From Actimicrobium antarcticum (GTDB lineage: Bacteria; Pseudomonadota; Gammaproteobacteria; Burkholderiales; Burkholderiaceae_D), in assembly GCF_039536745.1 (NCBI RefSeq), contig NZ_BAAAZE010000016.1:1-64000 (forward strand): a stretch of 64,000 nucleotides of DNA, read 5' to 3'. The notes under the pieces are model-generated. The model searched no databases, was not told the DNA's origin, and was given only the letters and a program-made list of their open reading frames with translations. Position numbers and translations under genes: made by a program. How positions within the stretch are numbered: the stretch's first letter is position 1; each line of letters begins with the position of its first letter. Shown here in pieces: positions 16,145-25,975 of this stretch.

Positions 16145-16424
16145 TCCGGGTCGTGTAGCGGAAAACCAGCCCGACAATCACGCGCGCCACTGTTGTGGTG
16201 CGCGCTGACAGTATGCAAGGTGATTGCACCTTCAGACGCGGCGTTTCTGTTGGCTAGTTGCTATCGGTCTATAGATTGCAGCAGGTTATCTTCTCTTGTC
16301 AGGCGTTATTCAGCGTCAGCAACTGTGAAATCGCTTAGAATTTTGCTTGGCCGTAAGTTCACGTTTGGATGTGGCTTCTGACTTTGTTTCATTCCCTGGC
16401 ACTTCACCGAGAAGATCTCGCGCA

Positions 16425-18569
16425 ATGTCTCAAAAACCGGACGTTCCCCCATCGGAAGCGGTCAGCGCTGCATCCAGCCGCATCATGATCATGGAAAGCC
16501 TCGTCCCGGTTGCCGTCAACCAGGTTGCCGCGCAGATGATGGGGTTCACCGATCGTCTGGCGCATGCGATGTTCCGCTTGTCCGACCAGTCCGTCTTGCC
16601 GAATGAAGCCAGTCTCAGCTTTCATTCCTGGAATCACCTCAAAAAGAATGCCACCCACCTGCATCGCGGCGTGGTCGGCAACCTCGGCTATGCCTTGTTG
16701 TGCGAGATCGCCGCGCTGGATAAATCCCGGGTAGCGGCAGCTGACCTGATGCCGTCCGACTTGTCGCTGGTGTCGCTGGACGAAATGGAAAACAAGGTCC
16801 TCATCGGCAATATTGCTCAGGCCATCGAACTCGATAACGCTGCCGCGCTGGTGGCGCTGAACATCCGCTTGAGTCGCTTGCTGCAACGGGAAGAAATCAG
16901 CGTCGGCCAGAATCCGTTTCGTCCGGCGGTTTTCCTGCGGGCCACCTTTGAGGCGTGGTGCAAATTCCACCCGCAGGAGGCCTCGCACCGATTGATATTG
17001 CGGCTGATGCGACCCGACGTCTTCGTTGATTTTGGCCCGGTGCTGGAGGCGTTGAACCAGGCACTGATTGCACGCGGGATCGTGCCCGACCTGGCGGATG
17101 TCGCGCGCTCGTCACGCACCGTCCACAAGCCAGCTGAGTTGCTGCCGGATGCCGAGCGACGCGATGTGTCGCTGCAGAGCCGGTTGCAGCGCTGGTTGCA
17201 TCAGGTCAGTGCCGAGCAGGGCGAGAGTATGGCAGTGCGGGCAACTGAAACAGGCAGTGCAGACTATGCCCCCGCGCTCAGCGCGACCAGTTCGGCTTTG
17301 CTGGATTACCTGACAGACATTCAGCGCACCTCCAGCGCCGCGGCAACGCCGGTCGTCCAAACCACGGCGACCTTGCGCAGCATCCCGCTTCAGGCACCGG
17401 CTGGATCGCTGACTGCGCTCGATCAGAACACCATCGAACTGCTGGCGCGGGTATTCGATTTTGTATTTGGTGACCCGGCCATTCCCGATCAGATCAAGCA
17501 TTTGCTGGGCCGCCTGCAGGTGCCGCTGCTGAAAATTGCACTGGCCGACAAGGACTTCTTTTTCAGCGAAAGCTATCCGGCGCGCCGTTTGCTGGATCAA
17601 CTGGCCCAGTCCGGCGTGGGACTGCAGCGCAACGTCGATGCAGAGGACCCGCTTTTCAAACTGATTGAACAGATCGTCGAGCGCGTGCAGCGTGACTACG
17701 ACCAGCAAATTGGTTTGTACAGCAACGTGGTGTCGGATCTCGACACATTCCTGGCCGCCGAACAGTGCGCCGAACAGGCCGCACTGACGCCCCGTATTGC
17801 CGACGCCTTGCGCCAGGAACGCATGCAGCAGGCGCAGGCCGCTGCCGACAACGATGTCGCCAGTCGTATCGACGGCGGCGAGGTGGCCGGGTTTGTCGAG
17901 GTTTTTCTGGAAACGCAGTGGACCCGTATCTTGACGATGGCGCACAGCGTGGCCGCGCGCAAACCCGAAGCCCTCGAAAAAGCCTTGAAAGCCATGGACG
18001 ACCTGATCTGGAGCGTACAGCCGAAAGTGAGTCCCGAAGAACGCAAGGAACTGGTCGGCAAGCTGCCATCGTTGCTGTCCCTGATCAACGCATGGTTGAA
18101 CGCGATCAAATGGGACGAGCCGGAGCGTGTCGAATTTTTTTCCAACCTGGTCGAGCGCCATGCCGCCATCGTGCGCGTACCAGCAGAATTGTCGCCGCGC
18201 CGGCAGCTTGAAATGGCCGTCAACATCGCCCAGAAAGCCAGCGACCGGCGCCTGAGCAAGCGCGCCCGTGAACATCAGGAGCAACCGATCGACCAGTTCG
18301 TCCACAGCGTCGACAGCATCGAACTGGGCAGGTGGGTCGAATTTGTGCGCGCCAACCGTGAGCGCATCGCCTACCGGCTTGTGTGGATCAGTCCGATGCG
18401 CAGTCGCTTTATCTTCAGCAGTCGAGCGGGCAGTGAACCGTTGTCGATGACTGCCGCCGAACTGGCAGCGGCATTGCGCGAGCAGGGCGCGTTGATGTTG
18501 CCGCGTGAGTCGGTGATTGCGCGTGCGCTGGCGGCGGCGCTGGATGGTGCGGAGCGCGCAGCCGGGTAG
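16425..18569 (+). CDS. DUF1631-family protein
   Basis: The protein is 714 residues from ATG 16425; the open frame extends 26 codons further upstream only through a TTG, which I reject. It matches in length and style the DUF1631 proteins common in beta- and gammaproteobacteria: mostly alpha-helical, acidic and Gln-rich, with no signal peptide or membrane segment. The C-terminal region carries a short beta-rich part (WVEFVRANRERIAYRLVWIS) resembling a PilZ-like fold, so a link to cyclic-di-GMP is possible but unproven. Some databases misname the family thymidine phosphorylase. Single gene; no operon partner. Confidence 0.8.
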   Translation: MSQKPDVPPSEAVSAASSRIMIMESLVPVAVNQVAAQMMGFTDRLAHAMFRLSDQSVLPNEASLSFHSWNHLKKNATHLHRGVVGNLGYALLCEIAALDKSRVAAADLMPSDLSLVSLDEMENKVLIGNIAQAIELDNAAALVALNIRLSRLLQREEISVGQNPFRPAVFLRATFEAWCKFHPQEASHRLILRLMRPDVFVDFGPVLEALNQALIARGIVPDLADVARSSRTVHKPAELLPDAERRDVSLQSRLQRWLHQVSAEQGESMAVRATETGSADYAPALSATSSALLDYLTDIQRTSSAAATPVVQTTATLRSIPLQAPAGSLTALDQNTIELLARVFDFVFGDPAIPDQIKHLLGRLQVPLLKIALADKDFFFSESYPARRLLDQLAQSGVGLQRNVDAEDPLFKLIEQIVERVQRDYDQQIGLYSNVVSDLDTFLAAEQCAEQAALTPRIADALRQERMQQAQAAADNDVASRIDGGEVAGFVEVFLETQWTRILTMAHSVAARKPEALEKALKAMDDLIWSVQPKVSPEERKELVGKLPSLLSLINAWLNAIKWDEPERVEFFSNLVERHAAIVRVPAELSPRRQLEMAVNIAQKASDRRLSKRAREHQEQPIDQFVHSVDSIELGRWVEFVRANRERIAYRLVWISPMRSRFIFSSRAGSEPLSMTAAELAAALREQGALMLPRESVIARALAAALDGAERAAG

Positions 18570-18609
18570 CTGCGTGCTCCGGCACGATCCGGTCACTGCT
18601 GTTGCCTGC

Positions 18610-19242
18610 TCAATCTGCGATTTTCAGGTCGATCGTCCGTGAGCCACCGCTTTTGCCCGGGAAATCGACAAACGCACTTTGCACCAGATAGGGCATGACG
18701 GCTGCCAGAGAGGGATTCTCACCCTGGCTCTGTACCTTCACGTCATACAGGCTTTTGCCATCGGCATAGCGACTGATCGTGACATGCAACTGCCGCCGGT
18801 TCAGCTGATAGGTGCGATCCTGATACTCGACCATTAGCGGTCCCCAGTAAAACGGATCGAAGCCGGCACCGAAATGGCGGCGCGAATAAAATCCGCGTCC
18901 GTAAAATCCGGGACCATAAAAAAACGGATCAGCATATACCGGTTGCACGACACGGACATCGACGGATTGCACGCTGAAGTCCAGCATGATTTTCAGGGAC
19001 GGCTTCTTGCCCGTCCCGGCTTCATTGAAGCCCAACCTGCGCACCTCGTTGCGCACAAGATTTTCATGATTGAGGTATTCAAGATTCTTGTCCTGCGCTT
19101 CGGTACGCTCAAAGACATACGTCTTGTCCGGCAGCTCGGCCGGCCACGCGCTGAAGACGGTGACATTGCTGCGTATCGTGCTGGCACAACCGCTGAGCAG
19201 AACGAGCAGGCCGGCGATGAGGGTCATGCTGAGGCGTTTCAT
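18610..19242 (-). CDS. DUF4136-family lipoprotein
   Basis: The 210-residue precursor starts at ATG 19242, behind an AAAGGAG ribosome binding site; the longer open frame upstream lacks one. A lipoprotein signal ends in LLSGC (Cys19), so the mature protein is probably anchored in the outer membrane facing the periplasm. A Gly/Tyr/Phe-rich stretch near residues 120-140 interrupts the otherwise DUF4136-like domain. Function is unknown. A second small lipoprotein gene lies just upstream on the same strand. Confidence 0.8.
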   Translation of the reverse strand: MKRLSMTLIAGLLVLLSGCASTIRSNVTVFSAWPAELPDKTYVFERTEAQDKNLEYLNHENLVRNEVRRLGFNEAGTGKKPSLKIMLDFSVQSVDVRVVQPVYADPFFYGPGFYGRGFYSRRHFGAGFDPFYWGPLMVEYQDRTYQLNRRQLHVTISRYADGKSLYDVKVQSQGENPSLAAVMPYLVQSAFVDFPGKSGGSRTIDLKIAD

Positions 19243-19309
19243 GCCATCTCCTTTAAACATGGTCGCTACGGTAGCGGATTTTTGCGTGGCGTGCCCGGCC
19301 GGCCTGCGT

Positions 19310-19651
19310 CTAGCGCGGATTTTCAAAAAAGATATAGTTCGAGCCGTAGTCGCTGATCTCGAAATACACTTTCTTTTCGCCCGGATCGGCGATCAGATTG
19401 AAGTTTTCGTCCAGCACGCCATAGCCGTACCGGTAGGAGCGCGGCTTGTTGTCATCGGTCCCCATCCCGGTCGTGATCTTGTCGATCTTGATGAAGCGAC
19501 GCACCAGCTTGTCGCCGGCATAAAACTCCAGTACGCCATTGGTGCCGGTCCAGTTCTGAACCGAGCGGCTGATCTTGTTTTGTTGTTCCTGTGTGCATCC
19601 TGCTACGAATACGACGAGGGCGCTGATAAACAGTGTTGACACTAATTTCAT
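19310..19651 (-). CDS. Small lipoprotein, unknown
   Basis: The 113-residue precursor starts at ATG 19651 and has a lipoprotein signal with VAGC (Cys19). The mature part of about 95 residues is mixed alpha/beta and rich in charged and aromatic residues. I do not recognise the family. The gene is divergent from pepN across 60 bases, so their promoters must share or abut this gap. The longer open frame starting near 20092 overlaps pepN and is rejected. Confidence 0.75.
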   Translation of the reverse strand: MKLVSTLFISALVVFVAGCTQEQQNKISRSVQNWTGTNGVLEFYAGDKLVRRFIKIDKITTGMGTDDNKPRSYRYGYGVLDENFNLIADPGEKKVYFEISDYGSNYIFFENPR

Positions 19652-19711
19652 TGAAGTCTCCGATGCTTGTAAAATGACGTTCTGCTTTAATACCCGAGGC
19701 GTCCACCTTCT

Positions 19712-22441
19712 ATGCGAATTGATAATCCTCAGTCCCAAGCCCCAACCATCTATCGCGAGCAGTACACACCGCCCGCCTATTTTGTCGATACCGTCGACAT
19801 GGGATTTGACCTTGATCAGGTCACCACACGCGTTGCCACCCGTATCAAGCTTACCCGCAATGATGCCACCGACGACCACACGATTATTCTTTTTGGCGAT
19901 GAACTCAAGCTGGTCAGCCTGACCATGAACGGTACTTTGCTGGGCAAACGCGACTATGAACTGGTCGACGGCAACCTGCATATTCCCGGTGCCCCCGACC
20001 AGGTGACGCTGGATATTGAAACCGTGCTTGCACCATCGCAGAATACCTCGCTGATGGGGCTGTATGTTTCCAGCGGAAATTTCTTCACGCAATGCGAAGC
20101 GGAAGGATTCCGCAAGATCACCTTCTTCCCGGACCGTCCGGACGTGATGGCCAAATACACCGTCATGCTGCGTGCCGACAAGGCCGCGTATCCGGTGCTG
20201 CTATCGAACGGTAACCTGATCGAAGAAGGCGACCTGGGTGACGGTCGCCATTACGCGCTGTGGGAGGACCCGTTCAAGAAACCGTCCTACCTGTTTGCAC
20301 TGGTGGCCGGCAAGCTGGTCTGCCAGGAAGAGACTTACCGGCTGCAATCCGGCCGCGACGTGCAACTGCAAGTGTGGGTCGAGCCGGGCAATCTGGACAA
20401 AACCCAGCATGCAATGGATTCGCTGAAAAACAGCATCCGCTGGGATGAAAAACGCTTCGGTCTCGAACTCGATCTGGACCGCTTCATGATCGTGGCGGTG
20501 GGCGACTTCAACATGGGCGCGATGGAAAACAAGGGATTGAATATTTTCAATACCAAGTTCGTGCTGGCCAATCCGCGCATTGCCACCGATATCGATTACG
20601 CCAATATCGAGGCCGTGGTCGGCCACGAATATTTCCATAACTGGACTGGCAACCGCGTGACCTGCCGCGACTGGTTCCAGTTGTCGCTCAAGGAAGGCCT
20701 GACCGTCTTCCGTGACCAGGAATTTTCGGCGGACCTGATCGGCTCCACTTCCGGTCGCGCCGTCAAGCGCATCGACGACGTGCGGGTACTACGGCAGAAC
20801 CAGTTCCCGGAAGATGCGGGTCCGATGGCCCATTCGGTGCGTCCGGATTCTTACCTCGAAATCAATAATTTCTATACCGTCACGATTTACGAAAAAGGCG
20901 CCGAAGTCGTGCGCATGTACCAGACCCTGCTGGGCCGGGATGGATTTCGTAAAGGCATGGACCTGTACTTTGCGCGCCACGACGGCCAGGCGGTCACGTG
21001 CAATGATTTTCGTGCTGCGATGGCCGATGCCAACGGCCGCGATCTGACGCAATTCGAGCGCTGGTACAGCCAGGCTGGTACGCCAGCCGTCACCGCCCGC
21101 ATGGACTATGATGCTGCCGCCAAAACGGTCACGCTGACACTGGCACAAACCTGCGCGCCGTCTCCCGGACAGGAAGACAAACTGCCGTTCGCGATTCCGG
21201 TGGCCGTCGGATTGCTCGACAATGCCGGCAAGGACATGGCATTGGTATTGCAAGGCGCGCCAGCAGAGCGTACCAACAGCAAGCGCAGCAAGCCCGTGCA
21301 CTCGCTCGTGCTGGAACTGACCGAGGCTGAGCAGTCTTTCATTTTCACCGGCGTGACCGAAAAACCGGTGCCATCGCTACTGCGCGACTTTTCTGCGCCG
21401 GTGGTTCTGACATTCGACTATAGCGACACCGAACTGGCATTTCTGATGGGCCACGACAGCGATGCGTTCAATCGATGGGAAGCCGGTCAGCGTCTGGCCA
21501 CGCGCTACCTGCTCGCGATGGTCGGGACCGTCAGTGCGGACAAGACGGCTGATCAAACTGCTGCGGCGACGGTCGATGCCACGCTGCTGATCGAGGCGTT
21601 GCGCACCACGCTCACCGACCAGTCGCTAGGCCAGTCCTATCGCGAAGTCATCCTGACCTTGCCATCGGAAACCATGATCGCCGAAGCACTCCCGGTCATC
21701 GCGCCGCAAGCGATTCACGGCGCACGACAGGCATTGCGACGTGCGCTGGCGCAGGCCTTGCAACCCGAGTTCATTGCTGCCTACAGCGCAAACCGGATTG
21801 ACGGCGCCTATCAACCCGACGCCGAATCCGCCGGCAAGCGCGCCCTGAAAAACGTCGCGTTGTCCTATCTGGCCGAACTCGATGACGCGCCGGTGCACAC
21901 GCTGGCGCAACTGCAATACGACAGCGCCGACAACATGACCGATCGCCTCGCGGCACTCGGTGCGCTGGTCAACACCAGTGCGCCTGGACGGCAAGCGGCG
22001 CTGGCGAGTTTTTACAGCGAATTCGAGGCCGAGCCACTGGTGATCGACAAGTGGTTCACGTTGCAGGCGATGGCCCGCTCCACCGATGTCGCAACCGTAC
22101 GCGAACTGATGCGTCACCCGGCCTTTACGTTAAAGAACCCGAACCGCGCACGCAGCCTGATCTTCAGTTTTTGCAACGGCAATCCGTCGCAATTCCATGC
22201 CATTGACGGCAGCGGCCACGCCTTCTGGGCCGAGCAGGTTATCGCGCTCAACAGCATCAACCCGCAAGTCGCAGCACGCCTGGCGCGTTCGCTGGATCGC
22301 TGGCGCAAGTATCCGCCGGCACAGCAGGCCAGCATGCAGGAGGCGCTGCGTAAAGTGGCTGACACCGCCGCACTCTCGAACGACGTACTCGAAGTCATTA
22401 CCAAAGCACTTACTGAACCGAAAGCAAAGGCATCACTATGA
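19712..22441 (+). CDS. pepN: Aminopeptidase N (M1 family)
   Basis: The 909-residue cytoplasmic zinc metallopeptidase removes N-terminal residues from peptides in the late stages of protein turnover. The substrate-binding GAMENKG exopeptidase motif is followed by the zinc site H305-E-Y-F-H309 and the third ligand, the Glu of KEGLTVFRDQEFS. The length matches the proteobacterial PepN type (about 880-900). The gene starts at ATG 19712 and its stop overlaps the fbp start by four bases, so the two are translationally coupled. Confidence 0.95.
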   Translation: MRIDNPQSQAPTIYREQYTPPAYFVDTVDMGFDLDQVTTRVATRIKLTRNDATDDHTIILFGDELKLVSLTMNGTLLGKRDYELVDGNLHIPGAPDQVTLDIETVLAPSQNTSLMGLYVSSGNFFTQCEAEGFRKITFFPDRPDVMAKYTVMLRADKAAYPVLLSNGNLIEEGDLGDGRHYALWEDPFKKPSYLFALVAGKLVCQEETYRLQSGRDVQLQVWVEPGNLDKTQHAMDSLKNSIRWDEKRFGLELDLDRFMIVAVGDFNMGAMENKGLNIFNTKFVLANPRIATDIDYANIEAVVGHEYFHNWTGNRVTCRDWFQLSLKEGLTVFRDQEFSADLIGSTSGRAVKRIDDVRVLRQNQFPEDAGPMAHSVRPDSYLEINNFYTVTIYEKGAEVVRMYQTLLGRDGFRKGMDLYFARHDGQAVTCNDFRAAMADANGRDLTQFERWYSQAGTPAVTARMDYDAAAKTVTLTLAQTCAPSPGQEDKLPFAIPVAVGLLDNAGKDMALVLQGAPAERTNSKRSKPVHSLVLELTEAEQSFIFTGVTEKPVPSLLRDFSAPVVLTFDYSDTELAFLMGHDSDAFNRWEAGQRLATRYLLAMVGTVSADKTADQTAAATVDATLLIEALRTTLTDQSLGQSYREVILTLPSETMIAEALPVIAPQAIHGARQALRRALAQALQPEFIAAYSANRIDGAYQPDAESAGKRALKNVALSYLAELDDAPVHTLAQLQYDSADNMTDRLAALGALVNTSAPGRQAALASFYSEFEAEPLVIDKWFTLQAMARSTDVATVRELMRHPAFTLKNPNRARSLIFSFCNGNPSQFHAIDGSGHAFWAEQVIALNSINPQVAARLARSLDRWRKYPPAQQASMQEALRKVADTAALSNDVLEVITKALTEPKAKASL

Positions 22442-23439
22442 AACGCATCAGCCTGACCCAGTATCTGGTGGAAGAGCAACGTAGTCACAACACCATTCCG
22501 GCCGAACTGCGGCTGTTGATCGAAGTGGTCGCCCGTGCCTGCAAGACCATCAGCCATGCCGTCGGCAAAGGCGCGCTGGGCGATGTACTCGGTACTGCCA
22601 ATATCGAAAACGTGCAAGGTGAAGTACAAAAGAAGCTCGACATCATCAGCAATGAAATCCTGCTCGAAGCCAACGAGTGGGGCGGCCATCTGGCAGCCAT
22701 GGCGTCCGAAGAAATGGAAACCATCCACCTGATCCCGAACCGGTATCCGATGGGCGAATACATGCTGCTGTTTGATCCGCTCGACGGCTCCAGCAATATC
22801 GACGTGAACGTCTCGATAGGCACGATTTTCTCGGTGCTGAAAGCGCCGGAGGGTATGGGCCAACCGACCGAGCAGGACTTCCTGCAGCCCGGCAGCAAGC
22901 AGGTCGCCGCCGGCTACGCCGTGTACGGTCCGCAAACCGTGCTGGTGCTGACCACCGGCAATGGCGTCAACTGTTTTACGCTCGATCGTGAAATGGGTTC
23001 ATGGGTACTCACCCAGAGCAACATGCAGATTCCCGTCGAGACTCGCGAATACGCCATCAACGCATCCAATGCGCGCCACTGGTTTCCGCCAGTGACCCGC
23101 TATGTCAACGAACTTCAGGCCGGAAAAGCCGGTCCGCGCGAGACGGATTTCAACATGCGCTGGATCGCCTCGATGGTCGCAGACGTGCATCGCATCCTGA
23201 ATCGCGGCGGCATCTTCATGTACCCGGGCGATGCGCGGGAACCCGACAAGCCAGGCAAACTGCGTCTGATGTACGAAGCCAATCCGATGGCATTCATCGT
23301 CGAGCAGGCCGGTGGTGCAGCGACCGATGGCGCCAACCGCATCATGGATATCCAGCCACAGAAACTGCATCAGCGCGTACCGGTGTTCCTCGGCTCGAAG
23401 AGTGAAGTCGAGCGGGTCACGGCGTACCATCAACAGTGA
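22438..23439 (+). CDS. fbp: Fructose-1,6-bisphosphatase class 1
   Basis: The 333-residue enzyme hydrolyses fructose 1,6-bisphosphate to fructose 6-phosphate in gluconeogenesis. The metal-binding loop FDPLDGSSNIDVN is intact (about residues 111-123), as is the EQAGGAATDG region near the C terminus. The start codon lies inside the pepN stop region (ATGA overlap). Peptide breakdown feeding gluconeogenesis would make biological sense of this pairing. Confidence 0.95.
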   Translation: MKRISLTQYLVEEQRSHNTIPAELRLLIEVVARACKTISHAVGKGALGDVLGTANIENVQGEVQKKLDIISNEILLEANEWGGHLAAMASEEMETIHLIPNRYPMGEYMLLFDPLDGSSNIDVNVSIGTIFSVLKAPEGMGQPTEQDFLQPGSKQVAAGYAVYGPQTVLVLTTGNGVNCFTLDREMGSWVLTQSNMQIPVETREYAINASNARHWFPPVTRYVNELQAGKAGPRETDFNMRWIASMVADVHRILNRGGIFMYPGDAREPDKPGKLRLMYEANPMAFIVEQAGGAATDGANRIMDIQPQKLHQRVPVFLGSKSEVERVTAYHQQ

Positions 23440-23625
23440 TTTGCGGGTAGCGTCAGGCCCTGTGTTTTTACGCGCTAGCCGTATGTGTTGCGGGTGATCA
23501 GGCGGATCGCCTGGCGTTCTGCCCACCGTGCTAGTGGCTGCAGGGTGATTTGTTCGATACTTCTCGCAGTAAATGCAAAGTTGACTGGCGTTTTGCAGTG
23601 AAACTTTGCTAAAATGCGGAGCTTC

Positions 23626-23701
<76 letters not shown>

Positions 23702-23720
23702 AGAATGTGCAGGAAAATCA

Positions 23721-23754
23721 AAGGGTTGCATGCTTCGGCTTGCAACCCTTTTTT
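23721..23754 (+). terminator. Rho-independent terminator after tRNA-Thr
   Basis: AAGGGTTGCA at 23721-23730 pairs perfectly with TGCAACCCTT at 23741-23750, and the T-run continues to 23754. It terminates the tRNA-Thr transcript. Confidence 0.85.
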
Positions 23755-24206
23755 ATTGTCTGGTCATCCTTGAAACCGACGCGGTGATGCCGGTGGCTTA
23801 GCGCCGGATAGTGGTCCGGTTGCGCAATGAGTGCTTCTTCGGCTTCGATAAATCCGCCCCGTGCGGGCCGATACCGTACCGATGGTCGAGGGCCTCTACT
23901 TACTGTGCGCCCGTCGCCAAGATCTTCGTACCTCGGTAACAGCATGTCGTGTTGAAATTAGTGGTCAACTACCGATACATAAAATCGATAAGGTGCCTCA
24001 CTATGTGGTTCGTTGAAAGCCATTGAGATTGAAGAACCCGGTGCAACTCTCCGGAAAGCGCGCCGTAGACAAAATATTTCGCGCGTCATTCCCAGGATGG
24101 ATGTTCTCGTTTGCATAGGTACCTTTCAACGCGTCCAATCAGGTCGACCGGGTACGAATTGTGGTGATGGGTCAGTGGATCACCCCTATACCGACACACG
24201 GAGTTT
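23755..24206. other. Gene-poor stretch after tRNA-Thr
   Basis: About 450 bases hold no convincing gene. A 75-codon minus-strand frame (23718-23945) overlaps the terminator, is Arg/Pro-rich and matches nothing I recognise. A 65-codon plus-strand frame (24013-24210) runs into the 3' end of the convergent gene. The position next to a tRNA 3' end is a classic integration spot, but no integrase or repeated tRNA end is visible here. Confidence 0.5.
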
Positions 24207-24572
24207 TTAACGCAGGATAGTAATGTGCTTGACATCGATTTCCGGCGATTCGAGATAGTCCTTCTCGACCTCGCCGCGAATTTCAATGTGGGTCTTGTCA
24301 TCAATTTTTTGGGCCGGGAAATCCTCGGTATCGATTTCCACGCGGATTTGCGATATCCCGTCGGAGAATAGATATTTTTCAGTACCTACTTTTGAGATCA
24401 GAAAACCGCGCGAGACGACTTCCTGGTTATCGACGGGATTGTTGAGAATATCGGCGATGCTGATCGAGACCTTCTGGGTGGAAGGACCGACATATTGTGC
24501 ATGGGCGATGGGAGCAAGGCTGGCGGCCAGCAACGTGGCAAAGATCGCATCGCGAACTGTGAGAGATCGCAT
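24207..24572 (-). CDS. YgiW/YdeI-like periplasmic OB-fold (BOF) protein
   Basis: The 121-residue precursor has a signal peptide ending near residue 25 (AHAQ), followed by a bacterial OB-fold domain of the BOF family (PF04076). The pattern is a DILNNPVDNQEVVSRGFL strand region, then LFSDGISQIRVEID and a Lys/Asp-rich turn before the last strands. E. coli YgiW and YdeI are linked to hydrogen peroxide, cadmium or acid tolerance; the ligand is not defined. Single gene; the start is ATG 24572. Confidence 0.85.
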   Translation of the reverse strand: MRSLTVRDAIFATLLAASLAPIAHAQYVGPSTQKVSISIADILNNPVDNQEVVSRGFLISKVGTEKYLFSDGISQIRVEIDTEDFPAQKIDDKTHIEIRGEVEKDYLESPEIDVKHITILR

Positions 24573-24815
24573 TATATTTTTCGTATCGGCAGTGGCTGGT
24601 TGCGGAAGGTGTTGCTATCGCTATCAGGCAGCAAGGGCGGTTGATAGCAACGCGGAGTCGTTCGAGTATGGCAGCAATGGCCACCATTCCGGGACATTCA
24701 TTGCTGCGGTTCACAGTCATCACATTCAGGGGCTACGGCCTCGCGTGGCTCTGGCAAGATCAGCGATGCCAGGATTGTGCGCCACTGCATCACGCACAAT
24801 CCGATTGCGCACAAT

Positions 24816-25757
24816 TCAAGCGTCGCGCAATGCGTCGACCAGGTCGTCGAGTTTCACGGAATCGACACAAAAAGCACGTATCCCCTCGGACAGTTTTTCG
24901 GTCGCCATCGCATCGTCATTGAGTTGCGTGCGGAAGGCTTTTTCGTCCAGCGACACTTTTTGCAGATCGGCCAGTTGCGCGATTTCGGGGCTCAGTTTTC
25001 GGCTCACGGTGGTGGAATTTTCCGCCAGCTTTTGCAGCAGTTCCGGGCTGATCGTCAGCAAGTCACAGCCGGCCAGTTCGAGAATTTGCGAGGTGTTGCG
25101 GAAGCTCGCGCCCATGACTTCGGTGGCGTAACCGAACTTGCGGTAGTAGCTGTAAATGCGCTTGACCGATTGCACGCCAGGATCTTCGGCGCCGACGTAA
25201 TCGAGCCCGGTGGATTTTTTGTACCAGTCATAAATTCGGCCGACAAATGGCGAGATCAGCCGGGCACCGGCATCGGCGCAGGCGATTGCCTGCGGCAGCG
25301 AAAATAACAAGGTCATGTTGCAGCGGATGCCGTCACGCTCGAGGATTTCAGCAGCGCGTATGCCTTCCCAGGTCGCGGCGATTTTGATCAGAACGCGCTC
25401 GCGCGGGATGCCGGCGGCTTCGTACAGTGCGATCAGGTGTTGGCCTTTGGCGATGGTGCCGGCGGTGTCGAACGACAGGCGGGCGTCAGTTTCTGTCGAA
25501 ACCCGCCCCGGGATCAGCTTCAGGATGGCGACGCCGAAAGCCACCAGCAAGTGGTCGACAATCTCGGCAGTGGGCTTGCCGGCGTGGTCCCGTACGGCCT
25601 GCTCCAGCAGGTGACGATACGTGTCCTTCTGGACTGCTTTCAGGATCAGCGACGGGTTGGTGGTTGCGTCCTGTGGGGCGAACGATTCGATGCTCTGAAA
25701 ATCGCCGGTATCGGCCACGATGGTGGTGAACTGCTTGAGTTGTTCGAGTTGGTTCAT
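24816..25757 (-). CDS. tal: Transaldolase
   Basis: The 313-residue enzyme transfers the dihydroxyacetone unit of sedoheptulose 7-phosphate to glyceraldehyde 3-phosphate in the pentose phosphate pathway. The Schiff-base lysine lies in the conserved VLIKIAATWEGI motif (about residue 130). The ATG near 25757 matches the family start (MNQLEQL); the open frame runs 44 codons further upstream through a TTG but without similarity. Length fits the TalB type. Single gene. Confidence 0.94.
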   Translation of the reverse strand: MNQLEQLKQFTTIVADTGDFQSIESFAPQDATTNPSLILKAVQKDTYRHLLEQAVRDHAGKPTAEIVDHLLVAFGVAILKLIPGRVSTETDARLSFDTAGTIAKGQHLIALYEAAGIPRERVLIKIAATWEGIRAAEILERDGIRCNMTLLFSLPQAIACADAGARLISPFVGRIYDWYKKSTGLDYVGAEDPGVQSVKRIYSYYRKFGYATEVMGASFRNTSQILELAGCDLLTISPELLQKLAENSTTVSRKLSPEIAQLADLQKVSLDEKAFRTQLNDDAMATEKLSEGIRAFCVDSVKLDDLVDALRDA

Positions 25758-25975
25758 TGTCGATTCAGAGGTGGTCGATGAATTTCCATTGTACGCAATC
25801 CGGTACTGCTGCCGCCGTTTTGGCAGTGCAACATGGCATTCGCAAAAACCGTCTTTGCGTGTTTCATCCGCCTGCTTGCTCTCGATCAATGGCTTTCAGA
25901 AAAATCTCCGTACAGCCAGCAAAGGCGCCGGCATGGCAGGGAACGAGGTCGCAGTTAGTCGACGTACTGGGCCGC

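Noticed and set aside
16181..16205. GC-rich hairpin after the small membrane-protein gene
   Set aside because: The stem is good but lacks any T-run, so I did not call a terminator.
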